Shown here: positions 22,136 to 59,837 of the stretch, in pieces
How positions within the stretch are numbered: position 1 is the first letter of the stretch
Layout of the letters: each line of letters opens with the position of its first letter
Assembly: GCF_029227915.1 (NCBI RefSeq)
Contig: NC_079887.1
Coordinates: 15,867,650 to 15,931,649, forward strand
Length of the DNA: 64,000 nt
Direction: 5' to 3'
From: Hydractinia symbiolongicarpus
Lineage: Eukaryota > Cnidaria > Hydrozoa > Anthoathecata > Hydractiniidae
The notes under the pieces: generated by a model
What the model was told of the DNA's origin: nothing
Databases searched by the model: none
What the model saw: the letters and a program-made list of their open reading frames with translations, nothing else
Translations under genes and position numbers: made by a program

Positions 22136-22455
22136 TTCAAATTCAAATTCAAAAGAGTAGTAAAGACAAAATGTACAATTATAGTTAAGAAGTAAAATTC
22201 ATCTTTTATGTCTTCATACATCAAATCAGGCGAACCTTATGGTATGGTTTCACTTACTCACTCGCGGATCATACGTCATTGCTCTCCATCGTAGAGTTTT
22301 TTATGTACTCTAACGGAGATGTAAATAATAACCTTTTTACACTAAAATCCTCATAAAAATACATTTTTTTTGAAAAAAAATTTAAGGTATCTTTTTTAAA
22401 CAGTATAATAAACGTTTTTATGAAAAAAAAATTTTTGACCTTAGTTTCCCTTTAA

Positions 22456-23499
22456 TTTAGGAACATATTAACATCTCTTCTATTTTATTTAAAAAAGTTT
22501 GTGACTTTAAATAATATAATCACACTTCATTCAAGTCAATGCATAATATACAATTATTTGTTTTTGTGGTACTTATATTGATAACAAGTGGATAGCTTAT
22601 TATATCCTATAAGATGCAATGTATTGCTTATAGTGTTTTAAAATTTGTTTTGTGTTATTTAGTTGTTATCTGCCATTATATAGTCACGTTGGCATTTTAC
22701 AATTGCTAACATGATTGCCAATGCTGTAAAGAAAAATAATAGTTTCTGCCTAGTGTCAATGCGAGAAAATTGGTTAGACGACTTATACCTAAATTTTAAG
22801 ATTATTAAGCACTGCTTAAATGACCCTTTGATAAGATTGTTTTCAGTTTGTTTGTTTGTTTGTTTGTTTATTTGTTCATTTGTTGTTTGTTTTTGAATTA
22901 TGATCCACATAAAGAAACTTGCTGGGTGTATGACATACTTGCAGCAATGCAATATATACATGAATTTTAAACTTGCTTTTTCATTGCAATTGTTAGTTAA
23001 TAGTTTGTTTTTCCTCAAATGTGTAATAACACACAAATGTTTATTGTAAAGATTTTATTAACCCTCCAATGTTCATTCTTCATTAGCAAAATAGTAAAAT
23101 ATCCAAAAAATCCTAATAAATGCTAAATAAATAAAAAAGCACAGTTTTTCCAAGATGTTTTAGGATAAACAAACTATTAAGTACACAGAATGACTTCAAT
23201 ATTGTTAATGTTTGTGAAAAAAATTAAAGATGCATTAGCGCTCTTACATTTTTTTAAATCTTTAACTATCCTGGAGGATATGTAATGTTAAAATCATGAA
23301 TCGTAGCTTTTTTACACTGCGAAAGGTCCTTAATTTGAAATTTGGGCCTGTTTAAGGAAAATAAAGTAAAGATAGGATACTCAATGCAAAATATTATTTC
23401 AATAAAGGGTGTTTAGATGTGTATCATAAGGCAGTAGAAATTTATATTTCAGCTGCTGATTCTGGAATTATAACTTTAGCAATATTTTTTAATTCTCAG
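22456..23499. other. Non-coding interval upstream of CHD1L
   Basis: Contains a (GTTT)n tract at about 22847-22895 but no supported gene. An acceptor (TTTTTTAATTCTCAG) ends at 23499, so at least one untranslated CHD1L exon must lie upstream; I could not place it or the promoter. Confidence 0.6.
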
Positions 23500-23533
23500 G
23501 TGTTTTCTAGGAACTACACACATTACCAGGACT

Positions 23534-49017
<25,484 letters not shown>

Positions 49018-49847
49018 GCTGTGAAGATTTATGGCTTGTAACGAAAGATCTCGAGGGAACTGTTCAAGCTAGGAGGATGAAAATAGGTTTAGGAAATGCA
49101 ACATTTTTTAACTTTCTGGAAGGTTAAAAATAAATAGAGAAGTGTACCATGCACGAGTACATGAGCATGCGCACCCTGTTTATTTTGATTACACAAGATT
49201 CAAAAGTAAACTTGACCAAGTAAGACTAAAAGTTTATAGACGAATCAAAGTTCTGGCAATTGACATGGCTTCTCAATGAAAAGTTGAAATCCAGTTTTTG
49301 CGGGAAAGAATTCTTCGGACATTTTTTTAGCAAGAAATGCAGTGAGTACGTTGCATGTATTATTGTACATTTTATACATTTGTCTTTTTAAATAAATAAA
49401 TAAATAATTCAGCAAATAATAACTAATGCAAATTATTTGTGCAAATGTCGGAAAAATTTGTACTTTTGTGAAATGATTGCTTGAAACAAGGTAGTGTGAG
49501 TTTTTAAGTTCGAAAAACAAATCTTTTCGAACAAAAAATTTTTTGTGAAAACATCGAGGAGAATTTAAATGAGAGCTGGGGTTTCTTGATTTTCACCCTG
49601 GTTTTAAAAACTAGGCTATTTCTGCTGTTTTTTTAAGTAGTACTAAATAAAGAAGGGTTAATTTTAGCGAAATATTAAAGTGTTTCATAAAATTAGAGAA
49701 AAAGACACGGCTAACAAGTAAATGCGAACAAGAACAACAAGAGATTTTTCTACTTAGAAAATGTGACATAACTAAGTTGGACTTCACACGAGAATTGTTT
49801 TATAATTACATTACAGTTGGTAAAGCTTATCAGAACGTCGAATTTAG

Positions 49848-50216
49848 CTACCATTTATTCACGATCTTTTTGTAATTTTTCTCCCATGGAGTCTCCTCTC
49901 GTATAAAATCAATAGCCAACAAACACACGATTGAAATAACAAAGTGGATTGGTGGTAAAACGGCCATAGCTCCAACCCACCATAATCCAACTGCTGATGC
50001 TAAAAATGTAATAGGTTGAAACAACACAACACATATGAATATCTTTGGCCAGTTTCTGTGTTTGCTGTCGCGTTGACTCTTGTAAAGCTTCGCTCCCATC
50101 ATATCCATGAGAAAGGGAGACAGAACGATCATCCATACTGAGACGATTGCACCAATCACATACAGAATACACAATGTGATCTGCCAATCATCTCCCAGGT
50201 AAATATCTTTCGCCAT
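49848..50216 (-). CDS. Small multi-pass membrane protein, unrecognised
   Basis: A 122-codon ORF with ATG at 50214-50216 and stop at 49848. Hydrophobic segments fall at residues about 12-36 (LCILYVIGAIVSVWMIVLSPF) and about 57-105, which is long enough for two helices (IFICVVLFQPITFLASAVGL and AVLPPIHFVISIVCLLAIDF). The loop between is basic (KLYKSQRDSKHRNWPK) and the C-terminus charged (REETPWEKNYKKIVNKW). The composition is that of a real protein, with Trp and charged residues in sensible places, and it could be a complete single-exon gene. No family was recognised. It lies 0.8 kb beyond the 3' end of CHD1L, convergent with it. Confidence 0.6.
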   Translation of the reverse strand: MAKDIYLGDDWQITLCILYVIGAIVSVWMIVLSPFLMDMMGAKLYKSQRDSKHRNWPKIFICVVLFQPITFLASAVGLWWVGAMAVLPPIHFVISIVCLLAIDFIREETPWEKNYKKIVNKW

Positions 50217-51535
50217 GTTGTAAAAAGCTTGAAAATTTTAAGTTTCGTTCAGGTTATCCTGTATGATATCTCAAGACTAAAAGATGACGAGTAGCGATTT
50301 GTCGTTTGTTTCACTTTTTCACTGTGATACAGCGCTCCTCCATTGACTCATTGTTTAATTGTAAAATTGATACACATTTACGTTTTTTCTCTCTGTGATG
50401 GAGAATGTTAATGTTCGTCGCGATAGATATTTTTTAATTATTTACAATTTCTTGAATAAAGTATTTAAGGTCAACGTATTCTTTTTTCTGTATTTGATTC
50501 ATTTTTCTGAATCTTTCTTGTACACGGTATTTGTAAAAGCTAACCATATAAAACCTAACGCTTTCATTGGTCGGAAATAGGACTACTTAATAACATTTTA
50601 GGCTTTAGCTACGTGTTTATGTACAAAAACAGTGATTGATCAAAAAAATCAAGGAACTGCATATAAAGTTAGTTTATTTTCAAATAAAGTTTTAGAACGT
50701 CCCAGGACTTCCATCCATTTTTAAAATTAGGTTGTTCACTGATAAAAAATAACTATTCACTAAATATTTTTGTAGCGAAATGATAAAATGGAATAATAGT
50801 TTATCCTGGAAGCTTTTACCTTAGCGAAACTGACTGCAAGCTTCAAATTTTAGAAGACGTTACTTTCGTTAAAAGAGGCAGGTCGCAAATTAACATTTTT
50901 AGATGTTATAAAGAAAAAGTTTAAATTTCTGAAGTTAATAATTTTTTTTTAAATATATGACCTAAACAGTTGGGTTCGTGTCATGAAAAAAGGAGTCTTA
51001 GAAAGGAGTATGTGTAGCAGGGTGGCAAACAATAAAAGTCAGGGAATTTAGTAAACTTTTTCAGAGATTAGTAACCCAGAAAGTATATAAAAGAGAGCAA
51101 ACCCTGAAATCTAGGTTGGTAAAACTCAGCTGTCAATTACCTAAGCACAAATTGTGCATTGCCATGAAAATTTATTCAAAAAATACACACGCTCTCGTTG
51201 TCAAAAATTATAGTAGTGTAGTCCTGCATTTTTTATAGGGTAGCCACACCTAAAATTCTCCCAAATTAATAAAAATGGAGACCCTCCTAAGATATCCTAA
51301 ATTAAGGATTTCCGCCATTAGCAATAATCTGAAAAAGTACTGAACTTTGAAGAGGACTGAGTAGGGCACAAAATCATTGAATATTCTAAAATTTTAAAAT
51401 TCAATTTTTGATTATTATTGTAACTGTAAATCATAGTTAACTTAACTTACATAAACTTTATTTCTCTATAAGAACAATTTTAAAAGAAAAATAATAAACC
51501 TGAAAATTGATGAACAACAAAAACAAAATAAGAAC

Positions 51536-51582
51536 AACGGCAAGTCAGAAAATTTGATAGACAAATTTTCTGACTTGCCGTT
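51536..51582. repeat. 21-bp perfect hairpin
   Basis: AACGGCAAGTCAGAAAATTTG (51536-51556), loop ATAGA, then the exact reverse complement (51562-51582), followed by a T-rich run on the plus strand. No gene adjoins it. Could be a foldback element or a small RNA precursor. Confidence 0.85.
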
Positions 51583-52110
51583 TCTTTTTTTCTCTGAAAA
51601 ACAACTTGGAAAATATCTTTAAAGGTGGCAGCAAATTTGTTTTTACATAATCAGTTACAAAATGTTATTTTCAGACTACATATTCTTATTTTTTCATTTA
51701 TAACACACGATGTTATAAAATACATTATCTTTCATCAAAAATATTCAGCCTTAACAATTCCTCTTTAAATTAAAATTTAAGAATAATTAATAAGTTCTGC
51801 TGAATATAGCTTTAGTCTACGTGCTTGCAAAATTGTACAGAAGGAAATGACGTAATTTTTAAAGGGAACATCAAAGATGGCGCATTATAAGACGATCTTC
51901 ATTATGCTACACTGCACGAGCTTTAACTTTCGATAGCATATAAACTTTAAAATAAAGTATTTTTCATTGGATAATGAAACAATTTGTTGCACTGTTAGGA
52001 TTCTTATTGGCCAAAACTCATTTTAGCCTCGTTCTCAGAAAAAATCTGTCAAAACTAGGATTTAGGCTTTAGCCTGGATAAGTTTCGGACGTCCAGCCTA
52101 GCTGCGCTGC

Positions 52111-52148
52111 ATCTATCTATCTATCTATCTATCTATCTCTCTATCTCC
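52111..52148. repeat. (ATCT)n microsatellite
   Basis: About nine tetranucleotide units with one interruption near the right end. Confidence 0.9.
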
Positions 52149-53627
52149 TCAGGTGATTTTAAAGATTCCGCCTTTGCTGGCGGAAATCAATAGCCATAAC
52201 AAAAGAAACCTAAAATCTACTAAATAACCTAAAATTTGTGTTCAAAATATTAATTCTCCCTTAAAATAAAATTGTTTATGGTGGAATCTGGAAGGTAAGA
52301 AATTCTCCAGATTGTGGCATCCATATTTTGTTAGTCTGCTTTATGTGTGAAAATTGACATATGTTTGACCTGCAACAGGACTGATGAATTATATTTACAT
52401 GATGCAATTCTGAAATAAACTGCTTCTCTAATATTTTTTAAAAAAAAGGCTTGATTATTAGTATTCTTCATTTCTTCCTAAGATTTAACAAAACCTGCTA
52501 AAATATGTAATGGTTCTTATATGTTTTTTTCGTTTTTTCTCCTAAAATTATACCTCCAAAATTGTTTAAAAGTATTCACCCTGCGCTCTTACTATATTAT
52601 TACAGGAAGATAAAAATAGATTGTTACTATATGCTTCTACATACCTATACATTGCTACAATATAATTTAGTGAGCCAGCAATATTGACTTATAGTTGTGG
52701 TTGAACATCTCAGCGTGCTCAAACTCTACGTCATCGACATATGTCATGGTATATTAAAAAATAAGACCATCTGTGTTCTAATAAATCAGTGAGTGGATAG
52801 TTTAAAAAAGGTCGAATGTCAAGAACGTGTCGTAAAACGATAACAAAAATTGAAGACATCCTGTTGCAACTTATACTTATACAACTTCTTTATTGACCCG
52901 AATCCTGAATGAATGTACAAAGAATAGGTGAATCTTTATCTGTAAAAGCATGGTAAAAGTCACTCAACTAGCTTAATGTTACTAATTTTCGCGATAAAAT
53001 ATTTCGCGAGGTTAAAAAATTTGGCATTTTAGCTACTAGGATTGATTTTCGCGTGTCGGTCATGTTGAGATGTTGACGAAGAATTATTTTTGCGAATCTA
53101 CCAACACTTTTCACAATTTAAATTTATTTCAGGCCTATTTGTTAAGCAACGGTATATTTTTCAATTCATCTTGCTCGTATGAGAGAACATGACCATTATT
53201 TTTATTAAAGATAAAAAAAGAAACCAACAAAAAAGTAAAAATAAATGTTCTTGTTATTCAAAATATTTTATTCTATTTTTTTGCAAATAATATAATCTTA
53301 ACTACAAATTTAGAAATATCAGTTGATTAGACAAAATTCTGATATTATACAAAAAGCAGTAGTCGTTAACCCGTTCAAAAATCCACAAGGTTTTGGCCGT
53401 CAGCACAATATTTACTTTGCGAAAAGACAAATATGTGTGCAGCAGAACCATGTGCGAATAAAAATACATCTTTCGATTTTTAGTTGAAAATTTCGTTTGT
53501 TGATAACCTTTTAACAAAACTTGCGTGCGTACTTGCTTTAAAAGAATATACGATTTAAATGTTTAAGAATTACAACTCACTTTTCTTTTTCTTTTTATTA
53601 TGTCATAAACGACAACAAGAAAACTTT

Positions 53628-54770
53628 CATTCACTTCATTCATTCACTTCATTCATTCACTTCATTCATTCACTTCATTCATTCACTTCATTCATTCACT
53701 TCATTCACTTCATTCACTTCATTCACTTCATTCACTTCATTCACTTCATTCACTTCATTCACTTCATCCACTTCATTCACTTCATTCACTTCATTCACTT
53801 CATTCACTTCATTCACTTCATTCACTTCATTCACTTCATTCACTTCATTCACTTCATTCACTTCATTCACTTCATTCACTTCATTCACTTCATTCACTTC
53901 ATTCACTTCATTCACTTCATTCACTTCATTCACTTCATTCACTTCATTCACTTCATTCACTTCATTCACTTCATTCACTTCATTCACTTCATTCACTTCA
54001 TTCACTTCATTCACTTCATTCACTTCATTCACTTCATTCACTTCATTCACTTCATTCACTTCATTCACTTCATTCACTTCATTCACTTCATTCACTTCAT
54101 TCACTTCATTCACTTCATTCACTTCATTCACTTCATTCACTTCATTCACTTCATTCACTTCATTCACTTCATTCACTTCATTCACTTCATTCACTTCATT
54201 CACTTCATTCACTTCATTCACTTCATTCACTTCATTCACTTCATTCACTTCATTCACTTCATTCACTTCATTCACTTCATTCACTTCATTCACTTCATTC
54301 ACTTCATTCACTTCATTCACTTCATTCACTTCATTCACTTCATTCACTTCATTCACTTCATTCACTTCATTCACTTCATTCACTTCATTCACTTCATTCA
54401 CTTCATTCACTTCATTCACTTCATTCACTTCATTCACTTCATTCACTTCATTCACTTCATTCACTTCATTCACTTCATTCACTTCATTCACTTCATTCAC
54501 TTCATTCACTTCATTCACTTCATTCACTTCATTCACTTCATTCACTTCATTCACTTCATTCACTTCATTCACTTCATTCACTTCATTCACTTCATTCACT
54601 TCATTCACTTCATTCACTTCATTCACTTCATTCACTTCATTCACTTCATTCACTTCATTCACTTCATTCACTTCATTCACTTCATTCACTTCATTCACTT
54701 CATTCACTTCATTCACTTCATTCACTTCATTCACTTCATTCACTTCATTCACTTCATTCACTTCACTTCA
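53628..54770. repeat. 9-bp satellite (CATTCACTT)n, about 119 copies, with a 13-bp lead-in
   Basis: 53628-53692 consists of five 13-bp units (CATTCACTTCATT). From there to about 54765 a 9-bp unit repeats with a single substitution visible (T to C at 53768). Because 9 is a multiple of 3, the plus strand is open as (FIH)n and the minus strand as (NEV)n for hundreds of codons. Neither has a coherent start, splice context or codon variation, so I do not call them genes. The array ends irregularly at CACTTCACTTCATTGAC. Confidence 0.95.
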
Positions 54771-56720
54771 TTGACTGAATAACTAAAATAAATACTTTTT
54801 GACTGTTTTAAAGTGTGTACACTACTTTTTCCTGCTGTTTCGACATCTATCGTCTCAAATCAGGCGCATTTATCGACAATTTTGCTTCAGTTAGTTAATT
54901 TTCAAAAATTGCATTTCACGAAAATTAATTTTCGCGAATAAGTCATGTTGAAATATTTCGTGTATATTTTTTGAAGATAATTTTACAACCACAAAAAACA
55001 AGAACAACATATAATTTATAACCAGAAGAAAAAGTAACTGCCATAAAAGTTGATTGACTTTAAAATGCTTGAAAGTGCAGCAACGCATTGTAAAAAAAAT
55101 ATTTCCTTTTTAAAAATTGCAGTTTATAATATTGGCCAACCTCAATCTTACGACCAATTGTCTCTTTTTGTACAACTAACGGCGAATAAGGTGTTGGTAA
55201 CAGACAAAAACCCTAAGACGAAGTTGAATTTTGACCAAAAAGTCTTTTAGAGTAATTTTGTTGACCCTTCCGGGAATTTTCACGCAAACAGAATTTTGCT
55301 TCAGAATATTAATAAAACAGCAATAAAACTTATGGAAAGGAGGTATTCCCATAAGAACGACCCAGAAATGTCAAATGTATAACAAACAAGAGTCTACGGC
55401 TTTTTTAAAGGTAGATTTTCTTATTAAAGGGACGAAAGTTTATTTACAAGAGCTTTCTCGACGAGAATATACATAAAATAATCTTTTCCGCTTTTTTTTA
55501 AATATTCATTTTTCTGTTTAACGTTTTATTTTATCTTGTTTTATCTATTTTAAAAATGTAACGACTTTGCGACATAGTGGTAAAAGGAGTATTTTTTTGT
55601 TATTTTACCACCTTTCAACATGAATAAATTATAACGAAAAATTATGTGGTTGTTTTCGTCTTTGTTTATATTTTCATTTTCATGTTTCTCTGTTTGCTTT
55701 TTGGAACCTTCGATCGACAAACGAAACTATGACACAGAAAGGTAGAATCCGTTTTTTATAGAAATTTTATAAACATTTTTTAAAAAAATGTATTAAAATA
55801 ATAAATAATAAAAACAAAAGTAAAGTCCATATAAAAGATTTTTGTTTGTTTGTTTGTTTGTTTGTTTGTTTGTTTGTTTGTTTTTCTGTTTGTTTGTCTG
55901 TTTGTTTGTTTGTTTGTTTGCACGGACGTCGCATTAATAAAAAGCAAAAAACATATTTTACCCTGTCAGCTTAAGCTTTATCCCTAACACAACTAGTATG
56001 AGCTCACCGAGCATAAATTCTATGCTTCATTGCTGGAAAATTTCTTCAATTTCTTCGATAATGTGTATTACCTGGTGTTATGTGTTTCCTTTTCATTTAT
56101 TTATTTGTCTATTACTATATTTGAGTGTTATTTTGTTATCTTTTTCTATCTAACTTAAGTTCGATTCAACGCGTCAATAATTAGGCAGTAATAATATATC
56201 ATGCTTTCATTTCCACTTAAAATGAGCGCGTTGGTGTTTATATTATTAATCAACATGGTGTATGTGACCCTATCTCTTATTTGCTTCGATACGCTTAATA
56301 TGAGAAGAAATTTACCTTGATATCCCAATTATCGTTGACAAACTAGTCAGATGCCTTTCATAGTTTATATTTCTTTCTCGTCACTAGCTAAAAATTATAC
56401 CAATCTCGTTTCCAAGGTAATTTATTACAACATCAGCTTCCTTCAACGTTTCCAAGGACTAAAACTTTTGTTAAAGAATGTGGATTGCTCAAGAAAATCG
56501 CTACAAACTTCCCATTTATAATTTTGATTGACAGTTCAACCATTATAATTGACAGCCTAAAGATTTAGATTGACCTACCGATAACTTTGCGTAAGCAGCC
56601 ACGTAATATGTCCTTTGACAAAACTAACCTTTACTGGCGCGTTGATGACAACATCCTGATTAAAAATTATTAAATATGATGATTATTTGCATGGCAGGGG
56701 CGCGTAATTGCAACAGCTAG
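54771..56720. other. Non-coding interval with a (GTTT)n tract
   Basis: A (GTTT)n microsatellite occupies 55841-55919 with a few interruptions. A TTAATTTTCGCGAATAAGTC segment near 54925 resembles one near 53045 on the other side of the 9-bp array. No supported gene; the right part should contain the aquaporin promoter region. Confidence 0.6.
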
Positions 56721-56817
56721 TATAAAAGCTCAGAACTCGGAAGATTTTTGCTCATCTTCAAACAAGTGACAACGAAGGACACGAAATAGTTACCTACGGT
56801 GCTTCAGAAAGTAAAAG
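56721..56817 (+). promoter_or_regulatory. TATA-box promoter and 5' UTR exon of the aquaporin gene
   Basis: TATAAAAG at 56721-56728 is followed about 30 nt later by the likely transcription start and a compact leader that ends at a GT donor (AAAG then GTATTG at 56818; an alternative donor is at 56811). The next acceptor on the strand with a coding exon is at 59837, giving a 3.0-kb intron in the 5' UTR. No in-frame long ORF starts in the leader. Inferred from motif order only. Confidence 0.5.
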
Positions 56818-57359
56818 GTATTGCATGTTGATATTATTTTTCCCTGATGTTTGAAAACAAAAGTTACATGGACCACAAAAAGTTATCCACTGTGTCTTTT
56901 TTTGCATATAATTTAAACTCCTGTATCTGCTGCCTTAAACGCGTTGTTAAATATGATAGCTCGTTTTGATATTTAAAAATATTGTAATTAAGTGTTCTAG
57001 CAATATATATTTTATATATTATTAACAAGCAAATTTCTATTAAATGTATTTACATATTTGTAAAAAAGTTAAATGGAGATTTGCTTGTTAGCTCCTCCAA
57101 TGAAATATATATCCTGATATTGTGATCAAATATACAAAATTAAAAGTTTTTCAAATGTACAATATTTTTAAATATCAAAACGCGCACAGTTTCCTGACCA
57201 TTCACCAGTATTTTTTTTCTCGTAAATCTTTTTTAGTGTTTCTAGCTTTCACAATTTTGTGGTCAAAATATTTAAAAAACTAAACGTGATATTGTGGGAA
57301 ATTTGATTTAACCGTCTTTTTAGGTTCGGAACGTTTACTGAATTTAAGGTGTTTCTCCA

Positions 57360-57432
57360 TTGATAGCACTATACTGGAGCGTTCACTTTCAGTGCGAAAA
57401 GGCTTCTGTTCGAATCCCAGTCGAGTCATGCC
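57360..57432 (+). repeat. tRNA-like / SINE fragment
   Basis: TAGCACTATACTGG resembles a pol III A box, and GTTCGAATCCC about 40 nt later is a good B box. The acceptor stem does not pair, so it is a tRNA-derived SINE head or degenerate tRNA rather than a functional tRNA gene. Confidence 0.45.
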
Positions 57433-59837
57433 AGAGACTATAAAAAGTACGAATCGATCCCTTTTTTATTAGTGTTCAGAATGAGAATTAGATTGTAATC
57501 TTGGGCGGTTGTTTAATTTAGCGGTTGCTGTGCTTGCACGGCTTCAACAGCTTAAATGGGAGCTTTAGATACAAGGGAAAATGTTTTGGCGGATACAAAA
57601 TTGAGCGTATTTAGCAGCTTTGATAAAAACCGACCAAATTAGATTTTGCAAAATTTTGCAAAATTTACTTTCCATCAAATGTTCTTCCCGTCAAAATTTC
57701 TTTTCTTAGGATAGGTTTCAATTCGGAGGAGCTTTAGTGATAACAGTACCAATAAGAATGGAATAGGATATACTAAGTAATATATGCATAATAATTTACC
57801 AAAAACGTGTTTAATTACGAGTCTCTTCATACCTTAGTTTTTCTATTTATAGTGATAAGTTTTTCACATTTGAAAACCTAAAATTTGTGATTTGATCCGT
57901 TTTTAGAAGCTTATTGTTGACATGAAATGTGTTGTTATATTTGTTGTTATAGTAAATACACACACGCCAGCTTACCTAGTGACCAATCCTTTTTTACATT
58001 TTTAATATAATTTTTACTGTTTTTTATCTCAAATGTATCCGATATCCGGTAACTATATCCGAGACGATTTCCGAAATACTTAGAATGGTCCAGGAAGCAT
58101 CTTTTGATTATATTTAATGAAAGGAAGATGTTAGAAATTAAGTGCTCTGGAATAGTCCGGCTTACTTGATTTTTCATTTCTACCTGTCAAGAATGAGATA
58201 CATGAAGGTCAGAATATTGTGAAATGTGAAGAACAGAATGAATTATTCACACGGCAATTATAAAACATCAATAAAAAAATTGTATCTAACAAATTGCACA
58301 AAATTTTTTTACAAAATATCCTGCACAGCAGTATGGAGTTAAGACTGTGCTTTGTTGTTCTTATTATTGACTATCGCTGCTACCCTACATACACAAGCTT
58401 TGGAGGGGGCTTTTTGTGGGTTTGCCAAGGCTTTCGCTTAAAATTTCAAGAAACAAGTTTGCATAACCTTTTCGGTTTAGTAGAAGCGCAGTCGAGACAA
58501 GCTTTGACGTTGCTTTTTTGTTTTTTTGACGTTCAGTAAAGGTCTAGTGATGAAGTTGTCAAGGATGTTATTGAATGTTATTTTCGTCAAAAAAATATTT
58601 AGATTGTAAAATGTAAATGTTAGTTCTGGGTTGAAATTAAAATTTTCTTAGGTGAGTAGAGTGTCTTCAGCATCTCGGTTAAGTGAATTAGGAATTAATT
58701 ATTGACTTAAGTTAGTACCTTTTTTATAGAATATTGTTGTGTATGAAGTGTTAGGAATTACATAGAGTTCCGTTTATTTACTAATTTATTTTTTGTTCTG
58801 TATTATTCCTGTTGCGTTTATTTATTAATTTGTTTTGTTCTCAATTATTTTTGTTGCGTTATTTATTTTTTTGAATTTGCGCATTGACGAAAGTGTTTAA
58901 GAAATTCGATTAGGAGGATTCTGCTTAATCTCACTATGTCAAATTTCTATTTTTATGTTTAATAAACTGCTTTTTGTGTTTTGCGAGTGTGTGTGAGCAC
59001 TTTAGTTATACATAACTACTATTCAATCCCTGAGTACAAGGTATCTATCAAATATTTTTTATTCTGTTTCATTTTTTTTCCAATCCTCTCAATTCATACC
59101 TTCAACAGCGCAGAAAAATGGCGTCAACACATGTCAGGTTGCTTTCAAAAATAATATTACGTTTCCTTTTTTTTCAGACCACAAACAGTAATAATCAGCT
59201 CGATATCTTAATCAAAACAAACTTAAGTAGATTAGATTAACTCAACACAAATTTACTACTGTGTAGAAGTAATTATCACAAACGCCCATATCGAGTTAAA
59301 CAACAGGGGTTGTGCGAGTTTTTTTTGTGAATTTTCTTTTGGAGTGACAAAAACGACAAACAGTGCAAATGTTAAGTGACAAAATAAGATAAAGCTTCAC
59401 CAAGGTTAGGTTTTATGCTTTGTCTTCTTGTCATCTTACACCAAACTGACGTTTCAGACGTTTGCGTAAAAAGTAGTAGATGTTTTTTTTAATCATTGTT
59501 TTCATATAAATCTATAAATGTAGAGAAATTTTGTTTCTCTTGTAATCAACATGTTCATTCTGGTATGTCTTGGGACCTCTTGCTGCTTAAAAACTCGACA
59601 CATATTTTGAACTGTAGAAGAACAATTCCCACTTTGATAATTACTTTTATAAAATCCACTTGTTTTTAAACGTTTTTAAAATCTTTCATCAAAGTTTTGA
59701 CTTTTACTTCAGTGCAGCAAAAAGGTTGGCTTTGTATGGTAATGTAGATTTTAATGAATTTAGCTACATGTTGCATTTTTACACACAAAAAAATTAACCT
59801 AGAGTTTTCTAATTTTCAATTATTATTTTTATTTTAG

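Larger units (their letters stand above)
20700..22451. mobile_element. TTAA-flanked DNA transposon (Kolobok-like) carrying a P2X7-type domain gene
   Basis: Both ends are the inverted repeat AGGGAAACTAAGGTCAAAAA, and both are flanked by TTAA (20696-20699 and 22452-22455), the target duplication of Kolobok and piggyBac superfamilies. AGGG-type termini favour Kolobok. The 1752-bp interior holds a plus-strand gene for a P2X7-type cytoplasmic domain and a minus-strand fragment resembling the C-terminus of a DDE-type transposase. Long A/T runs lie inside each end. The full transposase is absent, so this is a deletion derivative that would need a partner. Confidence 0.85.
50217..53627. other. Non-coding interval
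   Basis: No supported gene. Apart from the 21-bp hairpin and the (ATCT)n tract, it contains short TTCGCG/CGCGAAA-bearing segments around 52985-53060 that resemble the ends of the transposon at 37991-38756. Confidence 0.55.

Noticed and set aside
53559-54782. 407-codon (FIH)n and 357-codon (NEV)n open frames on opposite strands
   Set aside because: Both are unavoidable by-products of a 9-bp repeat; no codon-level variation, start context or splice evidence.
57362-57432. Possible functional tRNA gene
   Set aside because: A- and B-box-like words occur, but the acceptor and anticodon stems do not pair properly, so it is listed only as a tRNA-like repeat.
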